A stretch of 64,000 nucleotides of DNA from Litoditis marina (lineage: Eukaryota > Nematoda > Chromadorea > Rhabditida > Rhabditidae): NCBI GenBank assembly GCA_964036275.1, contig OZ038437.1, forward strand, positions 4,981,241 through 5,045,240, in the 5' to 3' direction. A program made the translations under genes and the position numbers. Shown one piece after another: positions 15,701-27,700 of the stretch. Under the pieces are notes generated by a model. It saw only the letters and a list, made by a program, of their open reading frames with translations, was not told the origin of the DNA and did not search any database. Every line of letters begins with the position of its first letter. The first letter of the stretch is position 1.

Positions 15701-17146
15701 TCGGACGTTCTGCGATTTGGCTTTTAAAGGTGCAATGTTTTTTTTTACAAACAACGATATACCTGCGCACGCTCTTCTAGCTCCTTGGATCGTTGATCTA
15801 GCTGCGTATTCTCCAGTGCAAGCTGCTCTTCGAGCTGAAAACGAATAATGCAAATAAAAAAAAACCATCACGATCCACGGTGGGGCCTTCCCTAGTGATT
15901 GACACTCGAACAAATGAGGCTATCATTAAAAAAACCATCCAAACTTTCCAAAGCCGGAGTGATTAGATTAAAACATTGAATCACACACGAGTAAGGTGTG
16001 ACGATCACACAACACGTAGTCCATTTTTTCTTTGACTTGTGAAAATTCATTATTTTCCATCCAATAGGCAAATTCTTCCCACCTTCTTCAAAATATCCTC
16101 ATGACAGTCCTTCATCTGGTAGTAGTATTCATAGAACTCCTCGTCTCCATCTTTTCTGTTGTCGTCAGCATCACCTACCTCGGACGGTTCGTCATCAGGT
16201 GTTGGCGACGTGCCGCTGGTGGAGGGTTGAGATGAATCGTCCAACCTAAAAGAACGGAATGTAAACCACGGAAACAACAGAGCAATAGAATAAATCTATA
16301 ATAAACAATAAATTATTGCTACATACTACCTTGACTATTAGTTGAAACTATAGTGGAACTCAGAATGCGCACATGCTACTCAAAACTCTTCTTTTACACG
16401 TATTTAGTCAGTTTATTGGCCACAGGAGAGATATCAACTATCACTACCTGAATAATCGACCTGCAAATAATTATGAGGTTAGCCTGAGAAAAATCAATAC
16501 CTAGACTTTTTACACAGAGGGGCATCGGTGAGTCCATCGAAAATGTCATAGTTGTAGCTGTAGTCGGTATCGAAGTACGATGGTGCGACCTGGAAACATA
16601 ATAACTGAACGAGTGTAACTTGCTAGTAAAAAACCCGGCATGAGGTATCCGAGTAGGTTTAATTACCCAAATTTGGGTATAATTTGAAAACACAACAAGT
16701 TTGAGGTACGTTGAGCTTTCAGGCTCAACAGTTTTTATAGGTTTAATCCAAGTTTGAGGTACTTTTGTATCAATGATGATACACCAGGTTTGCGGTACTT
16801 TCTCTGTCGACACTACAGTGCGACGTATTGGGTATCAAGCGATACACCGAGTTTGTGGTACTTTCTCGGTCATCAATATTGATGACTTGTTTGAGTTTGA
16901 GGTAACAGTCTCTAGTTCTTTTTTTAATGAAAACAAGCAATGAATACAAAATACTCAGGCAAGCATGAGCAGTACATTAGCAGAATATTCAGCAGACGTC
17001 GAAGGGGTCGCATGCGACAAATCCGTGTAGGTTTTTTCTGGTGTGGAAATAGTATCATCGGCAGAAATATGCGTATCGACGGAGTAACTCGAGCAAGAAA
17101 CCATCGGTCCCACATCACACGGTGGGTTGCACGAATCTAAAGCCAT
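12710..17146 (-). CDS. C2H2 zinc-finger protein with coiled coil
   Basis: Twelve minus-strand exons in frame: 17146..16976, 16589..16501, 16245..16083, 15834..15763, 15607..15482, 15289..15191, 14930..14800, 14512..14386, 14037..13875, 13564..13437, 13245..13121, 12794..12710 (492 aa). Seen: an acidic, Ser/Thr-rich N-terminus (about 1-140) with TSGTSPTPDDEPSEVGDADD; a charged helix (EEQLALENTQLDQRSKELEE to KAQMQYKN, about 142-206) likely to form a coiled coil; then seven fingers, CCFVCSRAF..HVSSVH, CSQCYMRF..HEMTH, CSVCSSLF..HMSEAH, CTECGKKF..HQWYC, CPFCFQVM..HIGRAH, CNDCGKRF..HKKRIH, CDTCGKKY..HINRAH. The fourth ends HxxxC, a C2HC variant. A Ser-rich linker (about 327-380) separates fingers 4 and 5. 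Likely nuclear DNA-binding protein; family not recognised. The ATG directly follows a TTTTCAG acceptor. The first exon's donor is the least certain. Confidence 0.8.
14218..14233. repeat. 16-nt G run
   Basis: Homopolymer GGGG..GG in the zinc-finger intron 14038-14385; one of several 10-16 nt G or C runs in the window (also 30581-30594, 32655-32668, 37020-37032, 37059-37070). Confidence 0.9.
14972..15032. repeat. Perfect 29-bp-arm hairpin with 3-nt loop
   Basis: Left arm 14972-15000 and right arm 15004-15032 are exactly complementary (AAAATGAGCAAAAAAGTTG start; GTATCACCGCC at the tip; loop CGG). It lies in intron 14931-15190 of the zinc-finger gene. Perfect arms mean it is young, under selection, or an artefact of palindromic sequence. 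Confidence 0.95.
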
Positions 17147-17274
17147 CTGAAAAGCGACGGTTATGAAGTTTTCCAAAACGCAATAATAAATTCGAGGCGG
17201 AATGAGAATGACACACCTCAGCGAACTTGAAACAGTTAAATGGAATTCCATTTTAGTGTTTGGAATCCAAATGG

Positions 17275-17304
17275 AATTAGATCGTTTCCGGAAACGATCT
17301 AATT
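17275..17304. repeat. Perfect 30-bp palindrome without loop
   Basis: AATTAGATCGTTTCC followed directly by its complement GGAAACGATCTAATT, 130 bp upstream of the zinc-finger start codon; a second palindrome AAATGGAATTCCATTT lies at about 17239-17254. Could be an operator-like dimer site or a short foldback. Confidence 0.9.
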
Positions 17305-17681
17305 ATAAATATCGAACTGTTTTTTTAGGGAATCTAACCTTATCCCCAACTGCATACGAAAAACAGATAGACCTCACAATAAATAGGTGAGTGCACTAAC
17401 CAAAGGAGAAAAACATTTGATTCCGTCAAAAACATTATGAAATGAAAGAAGCAATAAAATTAAACTAAAATTGTAAGAGCGTGGGTACGTGACATCATTA
17501 ATCTTTCCCAGAAGCCGAAAAACGTAAATGAATCAAAAAATTACCGAAAACATCTGAGAAAGAAAAGAAGCTAGTGAAATAACCGGTATTGATTCCGGAT
17601 TCAATCGATATCGAATCGAAACAGCAGACTGAAAGTGCCCCTATGACGCAAGGGGCGGGGCGACCTAGACCGCAACGCACA

Positions 17682-18392
17682 GGATATAAGACGCTGCAAT
17701 TTATATGTCCCCACAAGAAAAACTTGAAAATCACTTTTTCGTTTATCGTTGTGTATTTTATTGCGATGCATGAGATATTGTACTGTGAATCGCTGAAAAA
17801 CGAATATTGCATCAACCATGTGTAAAACCACCCCGCCAAGTATATGCAAACATGAATCAAAATCGTATACACAAATTCGTTAGAATCAAAAATGTGCAAA
17901 TAGTGGTGTGCACAAAATCGGTAGATCCTGAAATGTGTACACATAAAGTACACAAATGTAGTACTACGGAAAATGTGTACATGCACAAATTCTTTACTAC
18001 GAATATTGTGTATAATCCCTAATTTAACGCTTAAAGCACAAAAAAACCAGCTAAGAACAGAAAAGGTTCACATGGACACACCTAAATTCTAATGAATTTA
18101 TGCATTTCTGGGGGTTTACACATTTTTTTAACCAAGGATTTTGAGTAGTCTATTAATACACTTTTTCGGTTCTATCAATTTTGTGTCACCAAGTTTTATA
18201 GGTGTATACATCAATATTTTGCCTACATCCTGTTCTTCCAGTTGATTTTTCGTGTGCAAGGTTTTTGAATACACATGGTCAAAAGAGAAACCACTTTCGT
18301 GAACAAACGATGTGTATTTTGCACAACATTTTCGAAAAATGTGTGTATTTGTCGGATTTAGTGGGGTCATATATATTGCAGCGTCTTATATC
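17682..18392. mobile_element. ~0.7-kb element with inverted ends (E2)
   Basis: GGATATAAGACGCTGCAAT at 17682 matches the complement of the right end at 18374-18392, and pairing continues inward with one or two mismatches through TATATG and CCCCAC (about 35 bp). The interior is rich in GTGTACAC/TGCACA-like words and has no transposase. Termini resemble E1 (356-1373). Confidence 0.75.
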
Positions 18393-18733
18393 CCACCACG
18401 AAAGGTACTGTGTGGCTGGCGCGAAGCCAAGGAATTACATTTTTCAATCGCAATTTAAAAAAAATATCAGCAATATGATGAGCGTTCCCTTTTTCTTCTA
18501 ATTCTTTGTTAGGTTGTAAAGTCCAATAGTTTTCGTTCACAACATAAATGAAATCTTTAATGTAAATATTTCTTTCAAAGTACATAACTTACTCGAAAGT
18601 CACTCTCATTACGTTGTTTCCTCTTCTCTCGTTACTTCGTCGCGTTTTACATTGCAAGTGGCCACCGAACATGGGCATGTTTTTTTTAATGCTGTTATAA
18701 CATCCCATGTTTCAGTCCTCTTCCTACCATCAT

Positions 18734-21700
18734 ATGGGGGACTCGACTGCTTCCGCGGAACTTCCTTCGCCCTCTTCCGTCGTGGAAAAATAGTGAGTTT
18801 GACCTAATTTGAACCGATCAACTGCTTGAAACCCGCTTTGTTGACAACTTGATAACCGCTTATTCTCTCAAAAGGCGTTGTCGCCCGTAACTCAGAACCA
18901 GATCAAGAACAGCCCGCGGCTTCGTGCCTTTAACGTTCCAACTCTAAGTATACTACCAGTCGAGAAAGTTTATAGCCGTGTATTCATAGTTAGTTTGTTA
19001 TTTAGTTGTGAGGTTTAAGATATTGATGTATTTTGTAACCGTTCAATTGATTGTTGCAGCGTGCTCGATGGCAACGAGGACGTAATCAAGTTCACAAATG
19101 GAAGGAATGTCATCCTATCTCTACCATCGGAAGGTGGTGGGGAAAGAGATAGAGACAGTGCACGGGTACAAACGGAAACTCTAACCGAATTCAAGGGAGA
19201 GGTATGTTTCTCAACTCAGTTGGTGTTGGTTTTTTTTTACAAGCTGACCACAGGAACGAAAACGTGTAAGGTGTGAATACAAAAAGAATCCCATATTTCA
19301 ATGGAAATACATATATTTTTCAAATTTTGCATAAAAACGGCCAAATTTTTACAATTCTGAATTAACAGTAGCCCGGTTTTGCAATTTTTGTGGTTTATCG
19401 GCCAAGTTTGCCATTTCATGCATTGAGATGACACATGTCGAACAAAGGAACCTTAGAAGGCAGCTGATGTATTTTTGCTGTAGCTGATCTATCGGTGATT
19501 TTTAATAATTATCAATGTTCCAGACTAGAGCTCACGGCGGACGTTCGTTGACGGTTCAGAAGGATCTGATTGCCTCAAGAGTGCATCTGGAGTCTACGGG
19601 AGATGTGGTGCGAGTCATTCACAGAGTTACCAGAAGCAGACACTTGATCAAGGTGAGCATAGTAAAGAATTATCTTTCTTCATGATTTCAGAGATGAGTT
19701 GTATTATACTTATATTTTGTAATTTACATCTTATCGGTCGATACGCATCTTTCGTTCACTATTACCGCTGAAAAGTATGAACGGTGTTTGATTTTATGGT
19801 TCAATTTTTTTTCTTATTCTTAATCAATTAAACTAAATCTCACTCAATTCCAGAACTACAGTTCTCCTCCGGTTGACCTAGAATTCGCTGCGCACGCTCC
19901 GCTTCTCGCCGTCTTGGATTCTAGCTGTGGTCTCTACGTGTACACAGTTTCTGATGATTGCGAGAAAGTGTGAGTTGTGAGATATTTATTCTCGTATTCT
20001 CGGTAACCTTCATGCGCGCAATTCAGCATAGAAATTGGGTCTTTCTGCCAATTTGAGAAGTACCTGAACATTGTATCTACTACAGACGAGTAATTGGAAT
20101 AATTACAGTGAGGAGTACGTAAAACAGCAGGCGTGCAGAAGTACTATTCAGACTAGCAGGTTTTTCGGCATAATTGTTACACCTTACTGGTGTATGTGTA
20201 CTACACACTATTGATTATAATAATTACAGTGAAAAGTACCTGAATATTGTATGAACTACATATCATTATTATAATTACAGCGAGAAGTACCTGAACATTG
20301 TGAACTGGCCGGCGAGACTGGGCGACTCGGAAAATCCCCGTCTGGCATGGTGCCCGTACGCCCCAGAGAACCCCACCGACCCAACCGATATCTGTCACAT
20401 GGTCGCCGTGTTTCAGGTTAGACGCACACTAGTCATACACCAGTAAAGTTGTCCGAATTCAGAAAAATTCCAAAAACGGACTACCTTTTCGCCGAAAAAA
20501 AGAAAATCGGTCTACTTTTGACGGAAAAATCATGAATGTTCACGTATTCGCATCTAAAAACGGACCATTTTTGGTCGCTCAGTCGGACCTTACTGGTCTT
20601 TGACACTAGTATGCAGTATGGTGTGATTATTTTACGAAAAGTAGACCTTTTCTTATTTAAATACGTACACATTCCTGATTGTTCTACCCGTAATGCGAAA
20701 GAACATGGAGTAGAACATTGTAAAAGGCTGGGCCCTGGGCCATGGACTCGAAAATGCCGGCGATCTGTGCACGTTTGCTCGGCAGTTAACAATCATATAT
20801 AAACTTACAGGGCAAGAATGTCTACATCATCAACCTGTCGACACTGGTGGAGCAGTATGGTAACAAACAGGTGGATTTCGAATCGGCCTGCAGTGTAGCT
20901 GACGCCTTTTTCACGGTGCGCCTGGAAGAGGTTAGTTGTTATACTATCTGTCGAAGAGTGAAACTATCAATTTATTGGATTATCCTGAACGCGATCGTTC
21001 ATAGTGCAAATAGGGTATACACCGCCAAGGCTCGCACAACGGCAGTGATTTCCCAACTTCCTGCTTTGTGAATTTTTCCTTGCTGTAGAACAGTCGCTCC
21101 TCACTGTGTATACATATGTAACGTAAAGTACGTATGTAATAATACCTTTTGTGTTTCAGGACGTGAGTGTCGTGTGCATTTCTCCCGATTCCACAGCCAT
21201 AGCCATCGGGACGGTGGCGGGTGTCGTGTCCTTCTACGTGATCAACGGGGCGGAGATCAAGTTCGCCCACAACTGGAACCCGCGTTTGAAAACGGCCATC
21301 TCGGATCTGTTCTTTCTGGATGATGTCAGCGGACTGATGACGGTTAAGACGTGGGTTTTAGACGAAATAATGGGAAAAAACGCACTCAATTTCGGAGAAT
21401 ATTGGAGACTTTTACTCATTTGAATGCAAAATAGTGAGGATTTACGTGTTTAAATAGAAAAATGGGGATCTGTCGTTTGCCTTTCTGGATTATGTCAGCG
21501 GACTGATGATGGTCAAATTGTGGGTTCTAGGCGAAATAATTCAAAAAAAATCTCATTTGATGCAAAATAATAAACGTACGTGAGTAAAGTTTTTCGAACA
21601 GTTAGGAAAATTCACTAAACTGAATAAACGGGCTCATTTTTCGCCCAACTTGAAAAGAATAAAAAACACTACTTTTGATTTCCTCATTGTCATTGCTAAA

Positions 21701-24700
21701 ATGCCCGCAAAATGTTGTTATGGATTCCTGATTGCTACCGTTTTCAGAGAGCCGGAAAGATTCTGGCGTCACTGCCTGGTGGCCGGAGAGGGAGGGCGCC
21801 GCCTCGCCCTGTTCGAATGCGAGCACTGGAGGTGTTTGGGTGGGTAATATATTTAAGATTAACTAGATGTATTTTGTATAAGAGATAAGAGTAAAGATAA
21901 CTTCGAAATATAACAAAGAAAACGTAGAAAGATGGGTTTTCACCTACATCGGATGTAGGACGTAGGATGTGAGAGATTCCGGTGTTATTGACATTCAAAG
22001 CGCAACATTACTTTTTTAGAGCTGTAGTATGATCTACAAACACAACAGAATCACCGAAAGATACAAAACACACTTGAATCAAACTACAAACTACAAACAC
22101 TGTATGAACTGTACTGCGAGGTACAATGTTAAACATTTAATTGGACGAGCAGATCACGGCGTTCTCAACAACAGCTTTATAAAATAGGGAACTCGCGTCC
22201 TCGATTTTAGACGCTCCGCAAATGATTCGCGTGAAAATAAGCGCGATACGCAGCGAAATAGGACTGTGATCGTGCCAAATTGCAGTGGGATACAGTGTCC
22301 CGCCACGAAAACTTTGTGGACGGAGCGCAATACAAGCTCGATCGCACAAATTACTGTAGGCGAGAACGCTGTGAGATGTTGAATCTCAGAGAGAAAGTGT
22401 ATATATCCTTTTTTAGGTACGCTCCGTTTCGATTGTGCGCTGGACATCTCTCAGTTTACTGTTCGCATGGATCCCAAAATGCGCTACATCCATCTGTTGG
22501 ACAGCGATGGAGCGGTAGGTCACGCGTGAAACATGGGAACAAACAACGTTTTCATCTTTAGTTAAGAAGCTTCGTGACCGTTTGAAAAAATGTAAAAGTT
22601 GTCTTTTTTTGTTCTAGAAGTGTACATTTTCATGATTTGTATTCGAAAGATGTAGTACGTTGTATGTAACACAATGTAACACTGTCCAATTTTCACATTG
22701 TTTTGAACAGAAAAAAGAATGCTGCATTTACATTTTTTAAAAGGTTCCAGGTCTTATGTCCTGTACTTAGTAGAATAGTTGGACGCCGGTGCAACTAAAA
22801 TCAACGTGGGTAAAACACGTTTCAAACATTTTTCGCTTCCAAAAATGAGCGTAAGTAATAAGTTTGAGAAAAGTGCCAGAAATGAACTTGGCCATCGTCA
22901 TAAAAACAGGGTATTTCACTACCGGGTGTGGCATACACCGCCAAGGGCCTCTTAATCCTTCCAAATTCTCGCGACCCCTCCGTGTTTTCTCGTGTCGCGC
23001 CCCCCCAAAACGGCGATATTCAACTAATTTCCGTACGATTATAGCTGATTTTGTATAAAAATCGTTAGTTGACAGTTCGCGACCCCTACTTTTCACAAGA
23101 ATTTGTTCGCGACTCCCCCCTTTATGGGAGGCCTTGGCGGTGTATGGGGTGTGGCCTTTTCTGTTTCAGAACACTAATACAGTACATATCATACTAATGC
23201 ATACAGTACATATTACTATGTGAAGTGTTACAGAATATCTTCTGTGTGGAGCTGGACCAGCAGTCTGCCTCACCGTGCTTCCTCTCCATTACGCAGATTG
23301 CCTTCTGCCGCCCGATGTCCGTCATCTTTCCCTATGATGTGCAAGACGCATCGGAGGATAGTGTAGGTGGGTTATAAGTTATAGTACATGAATACATAGT
23401 ACAAAACATACTAATACATACATACATAAAAGCGGTAGACTGGTTCGAATAGCCAAGAAACATTTAAAAACGGGCGCTCGATGTCCGTCATCTTCCCATA
23501 TGATGTGCAACACGCATCGGAGGATAGTGTAGGTGGGTTATAGGTTATAGGCAGGGTTCAGATATTTTGACCAAATACCTCTGCTTAACTCACCACATAT
23601 GTGAGGCGACTGTGTTGTCCACAAAATATTGAAAATCGGGTGTTTTATCTGCGTGTGCAAACCGCAAAACTGGGTAGGAGATCAGGTTTTTATCAGGAAA
23701 GGTGAGGATTGTTTAAATAGGGTTGTTCAATAACAAACTCCTGATTTTGGAGAAAAACGGTTGGTTAATTGAACAAAATCGCCCTACATTTGGGTCACGA
23801 ACAATCCTATTTCAGATCCACTCTCGTTCAGCGATGACGACGCCAATTGGGAGAAGGACGTAAAGATCAGCTACATTGGAATGAGTCCCAAGCGACTGCT
23901 CCATCTGGATGTTCACGTTGAGCGGACCGAGGTGCTCATTTTGGTCCAATTCTATATCTTACCGAGTATTTTGGTAACCGAACCGGTTTTTGGTCACAAC
24001 TTTCTCAGTTTACCTTACATGTTATCGGTAGGTAACATAAAACTAAATTCCGGTAACAACTTACAAACTAACGGTAAAAACATTTTGCGTCAGGAAACAG
24101 ACAAACCAATTAATGAGATAACCGAAACGTGTTTAACTTACAGGTGGAGTATGCGGCACCACCGGCTATCGCGGCCGGCCTGGACGATGATTCTGTTCGC
24201 GACGGGGATCAAGTTTACTCAACGCCGTACGTAAATTTTAACCATTTTTTTATAAGCCACTGCAATTTTTCCACGGTTCTTAGTCTATGAGTGGCACGTT
24301 TTGGAAATGTCTATATGACAGTGGTAGTTTGGAAAACTGGTGTATAGTAGTATACATTCAACCAAAATTAAGATTCTGTTCAAGTAATATCTGCGTTGTA
24401 GACCAGTAGAACAGCATCTGCCGTCTACGAGTGAACCTGTGGTCTCTCTTGCCGCCGCCACAACCCAGTCCTGGAAGGGGAACACAGAGGGAGCGGATGG
24501 GGTAGATGGGAGGTTCGCGGAACTCAATGCCAAGGTTGGTGGAGGTTACATATAACATATTTTAAAAAATTGTACCAAATAGGACTTTTTACGGACTTCG
24601 GCGTTGCGGACGTCCTTTTTTCAGCTTATACGAAAGTATTCCACAAATGAACCTTAGGAGAACTGCATTGCATGAGTTTAACGAATCCTAAATGGCTGAC

Positions 24701-27700
24701 TCCTTCCTTGATTGTGATGTTCCGTCATTGATCAATTGTAGATTGTACCCTAACGCTGGACTCACTTCCAGGGTTGTTGGAGGTTGTTTGATGAATGTTA
24801 ACGTTTTACTTTGTGAGTTTCCTTGATTTCAGCTGGAGCAGATTGCGTTGCAAGTGGAGAGAGCTGAGAGCCAGCGACGAGCCACCGCCACGAATGATCA
24901 CATTCTACAGATGCTGCAGCAGTTCAGTACGTTCACCTATTCTGTATTTTGATCTATTTTTGTTTTCAATTTCAAGTTACAACAGTTCGATTTAACTCAA
25001 AGAAAGTGGGTTTACGATCAAGGTAGTGACATATCCGTAGTTTCGAGTGAAGCTTCACCAAAAAGGTTAGTCTGAAAAAGAGCTTGCTTGATAATGTTGG
25101 GCTATTCACGCTACTGAGTAGAATGTATGGGTCTTTTGTAGTTTGATCAATTTGATCCCATTGATTTGCCGTCAAAATTCAGAAATTATCGCGTGTATCG
25201 AGATCAAACTACCACGAAGACTTGTTCATTCACTATAATGTTGCGCAACAGGGAAGTCTGTGACATGAAATTGCCACGGCACATGCCGGGACAGTAAAAT
25301 AGTGAAATACCTGAAATACAGCCGTTTCACTCTTGTACAGCTTGCAGTCTCAACTAGGCTTCAGTGCCCGGGAAGGTGACCGTTCATGTTCTATCTTTAC
25401 AGAAGAAGAGTTCTGTGCGCGAGGAGGATAGTCTTTGTAGTTTGATCTCGTTGATTTTTTGGAAGTTATAGCCTAATCAAACTACAAGAAAGACCTAATA
25501 ATGTATTTGCAGAGGAAGAGTTCTCTCTGCGCGAGGATCGTCTGTTGGCCAACATCTCGGATCTGATCGAGACCAACCGCACAGACACCCTGGATGTGGT
25601 GCGAAACGCACTCAACGAGAACTCAGTGGCTGTGGAGAGCTCCATTCAACTGAATCACAAGGTACGGTAGGGATACACCAGCAAAGTTGTCCCCAGAAAA
25701 ACTCAAAAAACGAACTTACTTTTTCGGAATGTGTGTAATTTTTTTTGCCTCTTTTTATGTACGAGTGTTTCACTGTTTCACGAATGTATGATGAAAAGGG
25801 TCTCTTTTGTAGTAGGATAATCACACCTTACTGGTGCCTGAAGGTACACTAGGAAGAAACGGGACCTATTATAATCTGGCTTTTTTCTCCCAATTGAATG
25901 TTTTATTTAGCAATCGTCGGACGCCATCTCTCAGCGAGTCTCCGAGAAGATGAAGGAATCACTGACCACGGTGGTTGTACCGTCCATCGATCGACTCTGC
26001 ACCCAACTGTTCAGGCAGTTGAACGAGACTTTTAGTCTGGGCATGGAACAAGTGGGCATACTCTCCATTAAAGTTGTCCGAATAGTTGGGAAATTTTGAA
26101 AAAAACGGCCACTCTTTTTGATAAATAACAAGGGAAAAACAAGTCAATCGTAAGGGTGCAGCGTAAGGGGAATCGTAATAGTGAGGGTGCAGGATTTTTT
26201 GTGAGTCCAAATACTGCCAGTCTAATCAGTATTCTTTGCAGTACATGACGCAGTTCCGCGCGCTGCACAACGCGACGTTGGCTGCGGTGGCGGCGTCGGC
26301 GACACCGGCCCCCTGCGTCTCCGTCTCGGCCGATCGACAGTCGCTACTGCAGATGGTCAAGAACAATCAGGCACCACTTGCGTTTGAGACGGTCAGTTGG
26401 TTTTGGTTTGGACACACTAGTAGAGTGACCAACTCTATCAAACAACAGACATAGTATGGTCAAACTAAAAAGATAGAGGGATCACACTACAACTACTTAC
26501 AACCATTAATAATATAAGTCAATAGTAAACAGAATAGGCATAGCGTAGTTAGGGAGCCAGGAGTGCCTTCTAGGCTCCAGGAATTTTTCATCTTATAGTT
26601 ACTTGTCTCGAAATTACAGTCTTCTACCGTAATCTCCACTTTTTTTATAGTCCACTCCTAACTAGGAAATGAGGGGCTGTTCACATTGTTCCACTTTTTC
26701 TTTGTTTTCGAGTATGCAGAGACAAAGATATCTGGAGGGCAGTCAAGGAACACCATTCCGTAACGACTTCTTATAAATCTTGAATCTTTGAATATTGATT
26801 TTTCGTGAAAAAATTATATTCTAGGTGCTGAACCAGGGCGACCAGGGTGCCCTCGAGTGTCTGTGCAACAACGTAGATCCGGACGAGTTCTTCCTCACCT
26901 GCTCGCTCACTCAGCCGGTGCTGCTCTCGCTGCTGCAACAGCTCTCACTTCAACTGCAGTCTGAGACGGATCTCAAGTTCAGGTAAATAGTAAATAGGGA
27001 AAACAAAGGGTTCAAACTACAAAAAAGTTGTAGTTTGAATTTGATACAAATCGATTAGGTACTGCGGGGGGTCGTAGTTGAAAGCTGTAGTTGTAGTTTA
27101 AACTGGTTGCATAACGCAGCCGGTGCTGCTCTCGCTGCTACATCAGCTGTCACTTCAACTGCAGTAGGAAACGGATCTCAAGTTCAGGTATACAGACAGT
27201 AGAAACTTTGGTTAGAAAACGTACAGTTTTTTGCAGTATGAGAATTGTATTGATTTCCCGATTAGGGTTGTTAAAGTCGAACTTGAAACGCGTAACTCGC
27301 AAACTCGATTCTTTCCAAAACTGGAATACCTGCATTTTTGAACTCAATCACAACTCACAACCCTATTCCCGATGTTTTCAGATATGTGGAGCATATTCTG
27401 GAGCGAGTTCGTCTGGACGATCGCGAGACGTCTCCCATGGTTCCCAAGGTCCTGGCCGGATTGAGCACCGCACTCGCCGGTCAGTTTATGCATCGTACAA
27501 CAACACATTTGATACGTATTGATTTGGCCGCCATGAATCGATAAGCATGTTGTATTTCCTAAAAGTGCGGGCGTAATATGCCGACGTAAAAAGTGTGAAG
27601 TTTGTGTGTCCCCATGGTTCCCAAAGTTCTCACAGCACTGAGTACCGCACTCACCGGTCAGTTTCTGAATTAGTTCAAGAAATTTGGTTTTTCATGTTTT

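Larger units (their letters stand above)
17147..18733. promoter_or_regulatory. Divergent intergenic region between zinc-finger gene and EDC4
   Basis: About 1.6 kb between two start codons pointing away from each other, so it should hold both promoters. Contents: two perfect palindromes near the zinc-finger start (17240-17255 and 17275-17304), element E2 (17682-18392), and a TTTCAG acceptor at 18711-18715 before the EDC4 ATG. No clear TATA box could be singled out. Confidence 0.5.

Noticed and set aside
16448..16460. Possible 13-nt microexon (minus strand) in the zinc-finger gene
   Set aside because: It has AG and GT on its flanks, but including it breaks the frame between exons 16589..16501 and 16245..16083, which join correctly without it.
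24390..24414. Earlier acceptor TTGTAG (24396-24401) for EDC4 exon 13
   Set aside because: In the phase left by exon 12 it reaches TGA after ten codons; the acceptor ending at 24414 keeps the frame.
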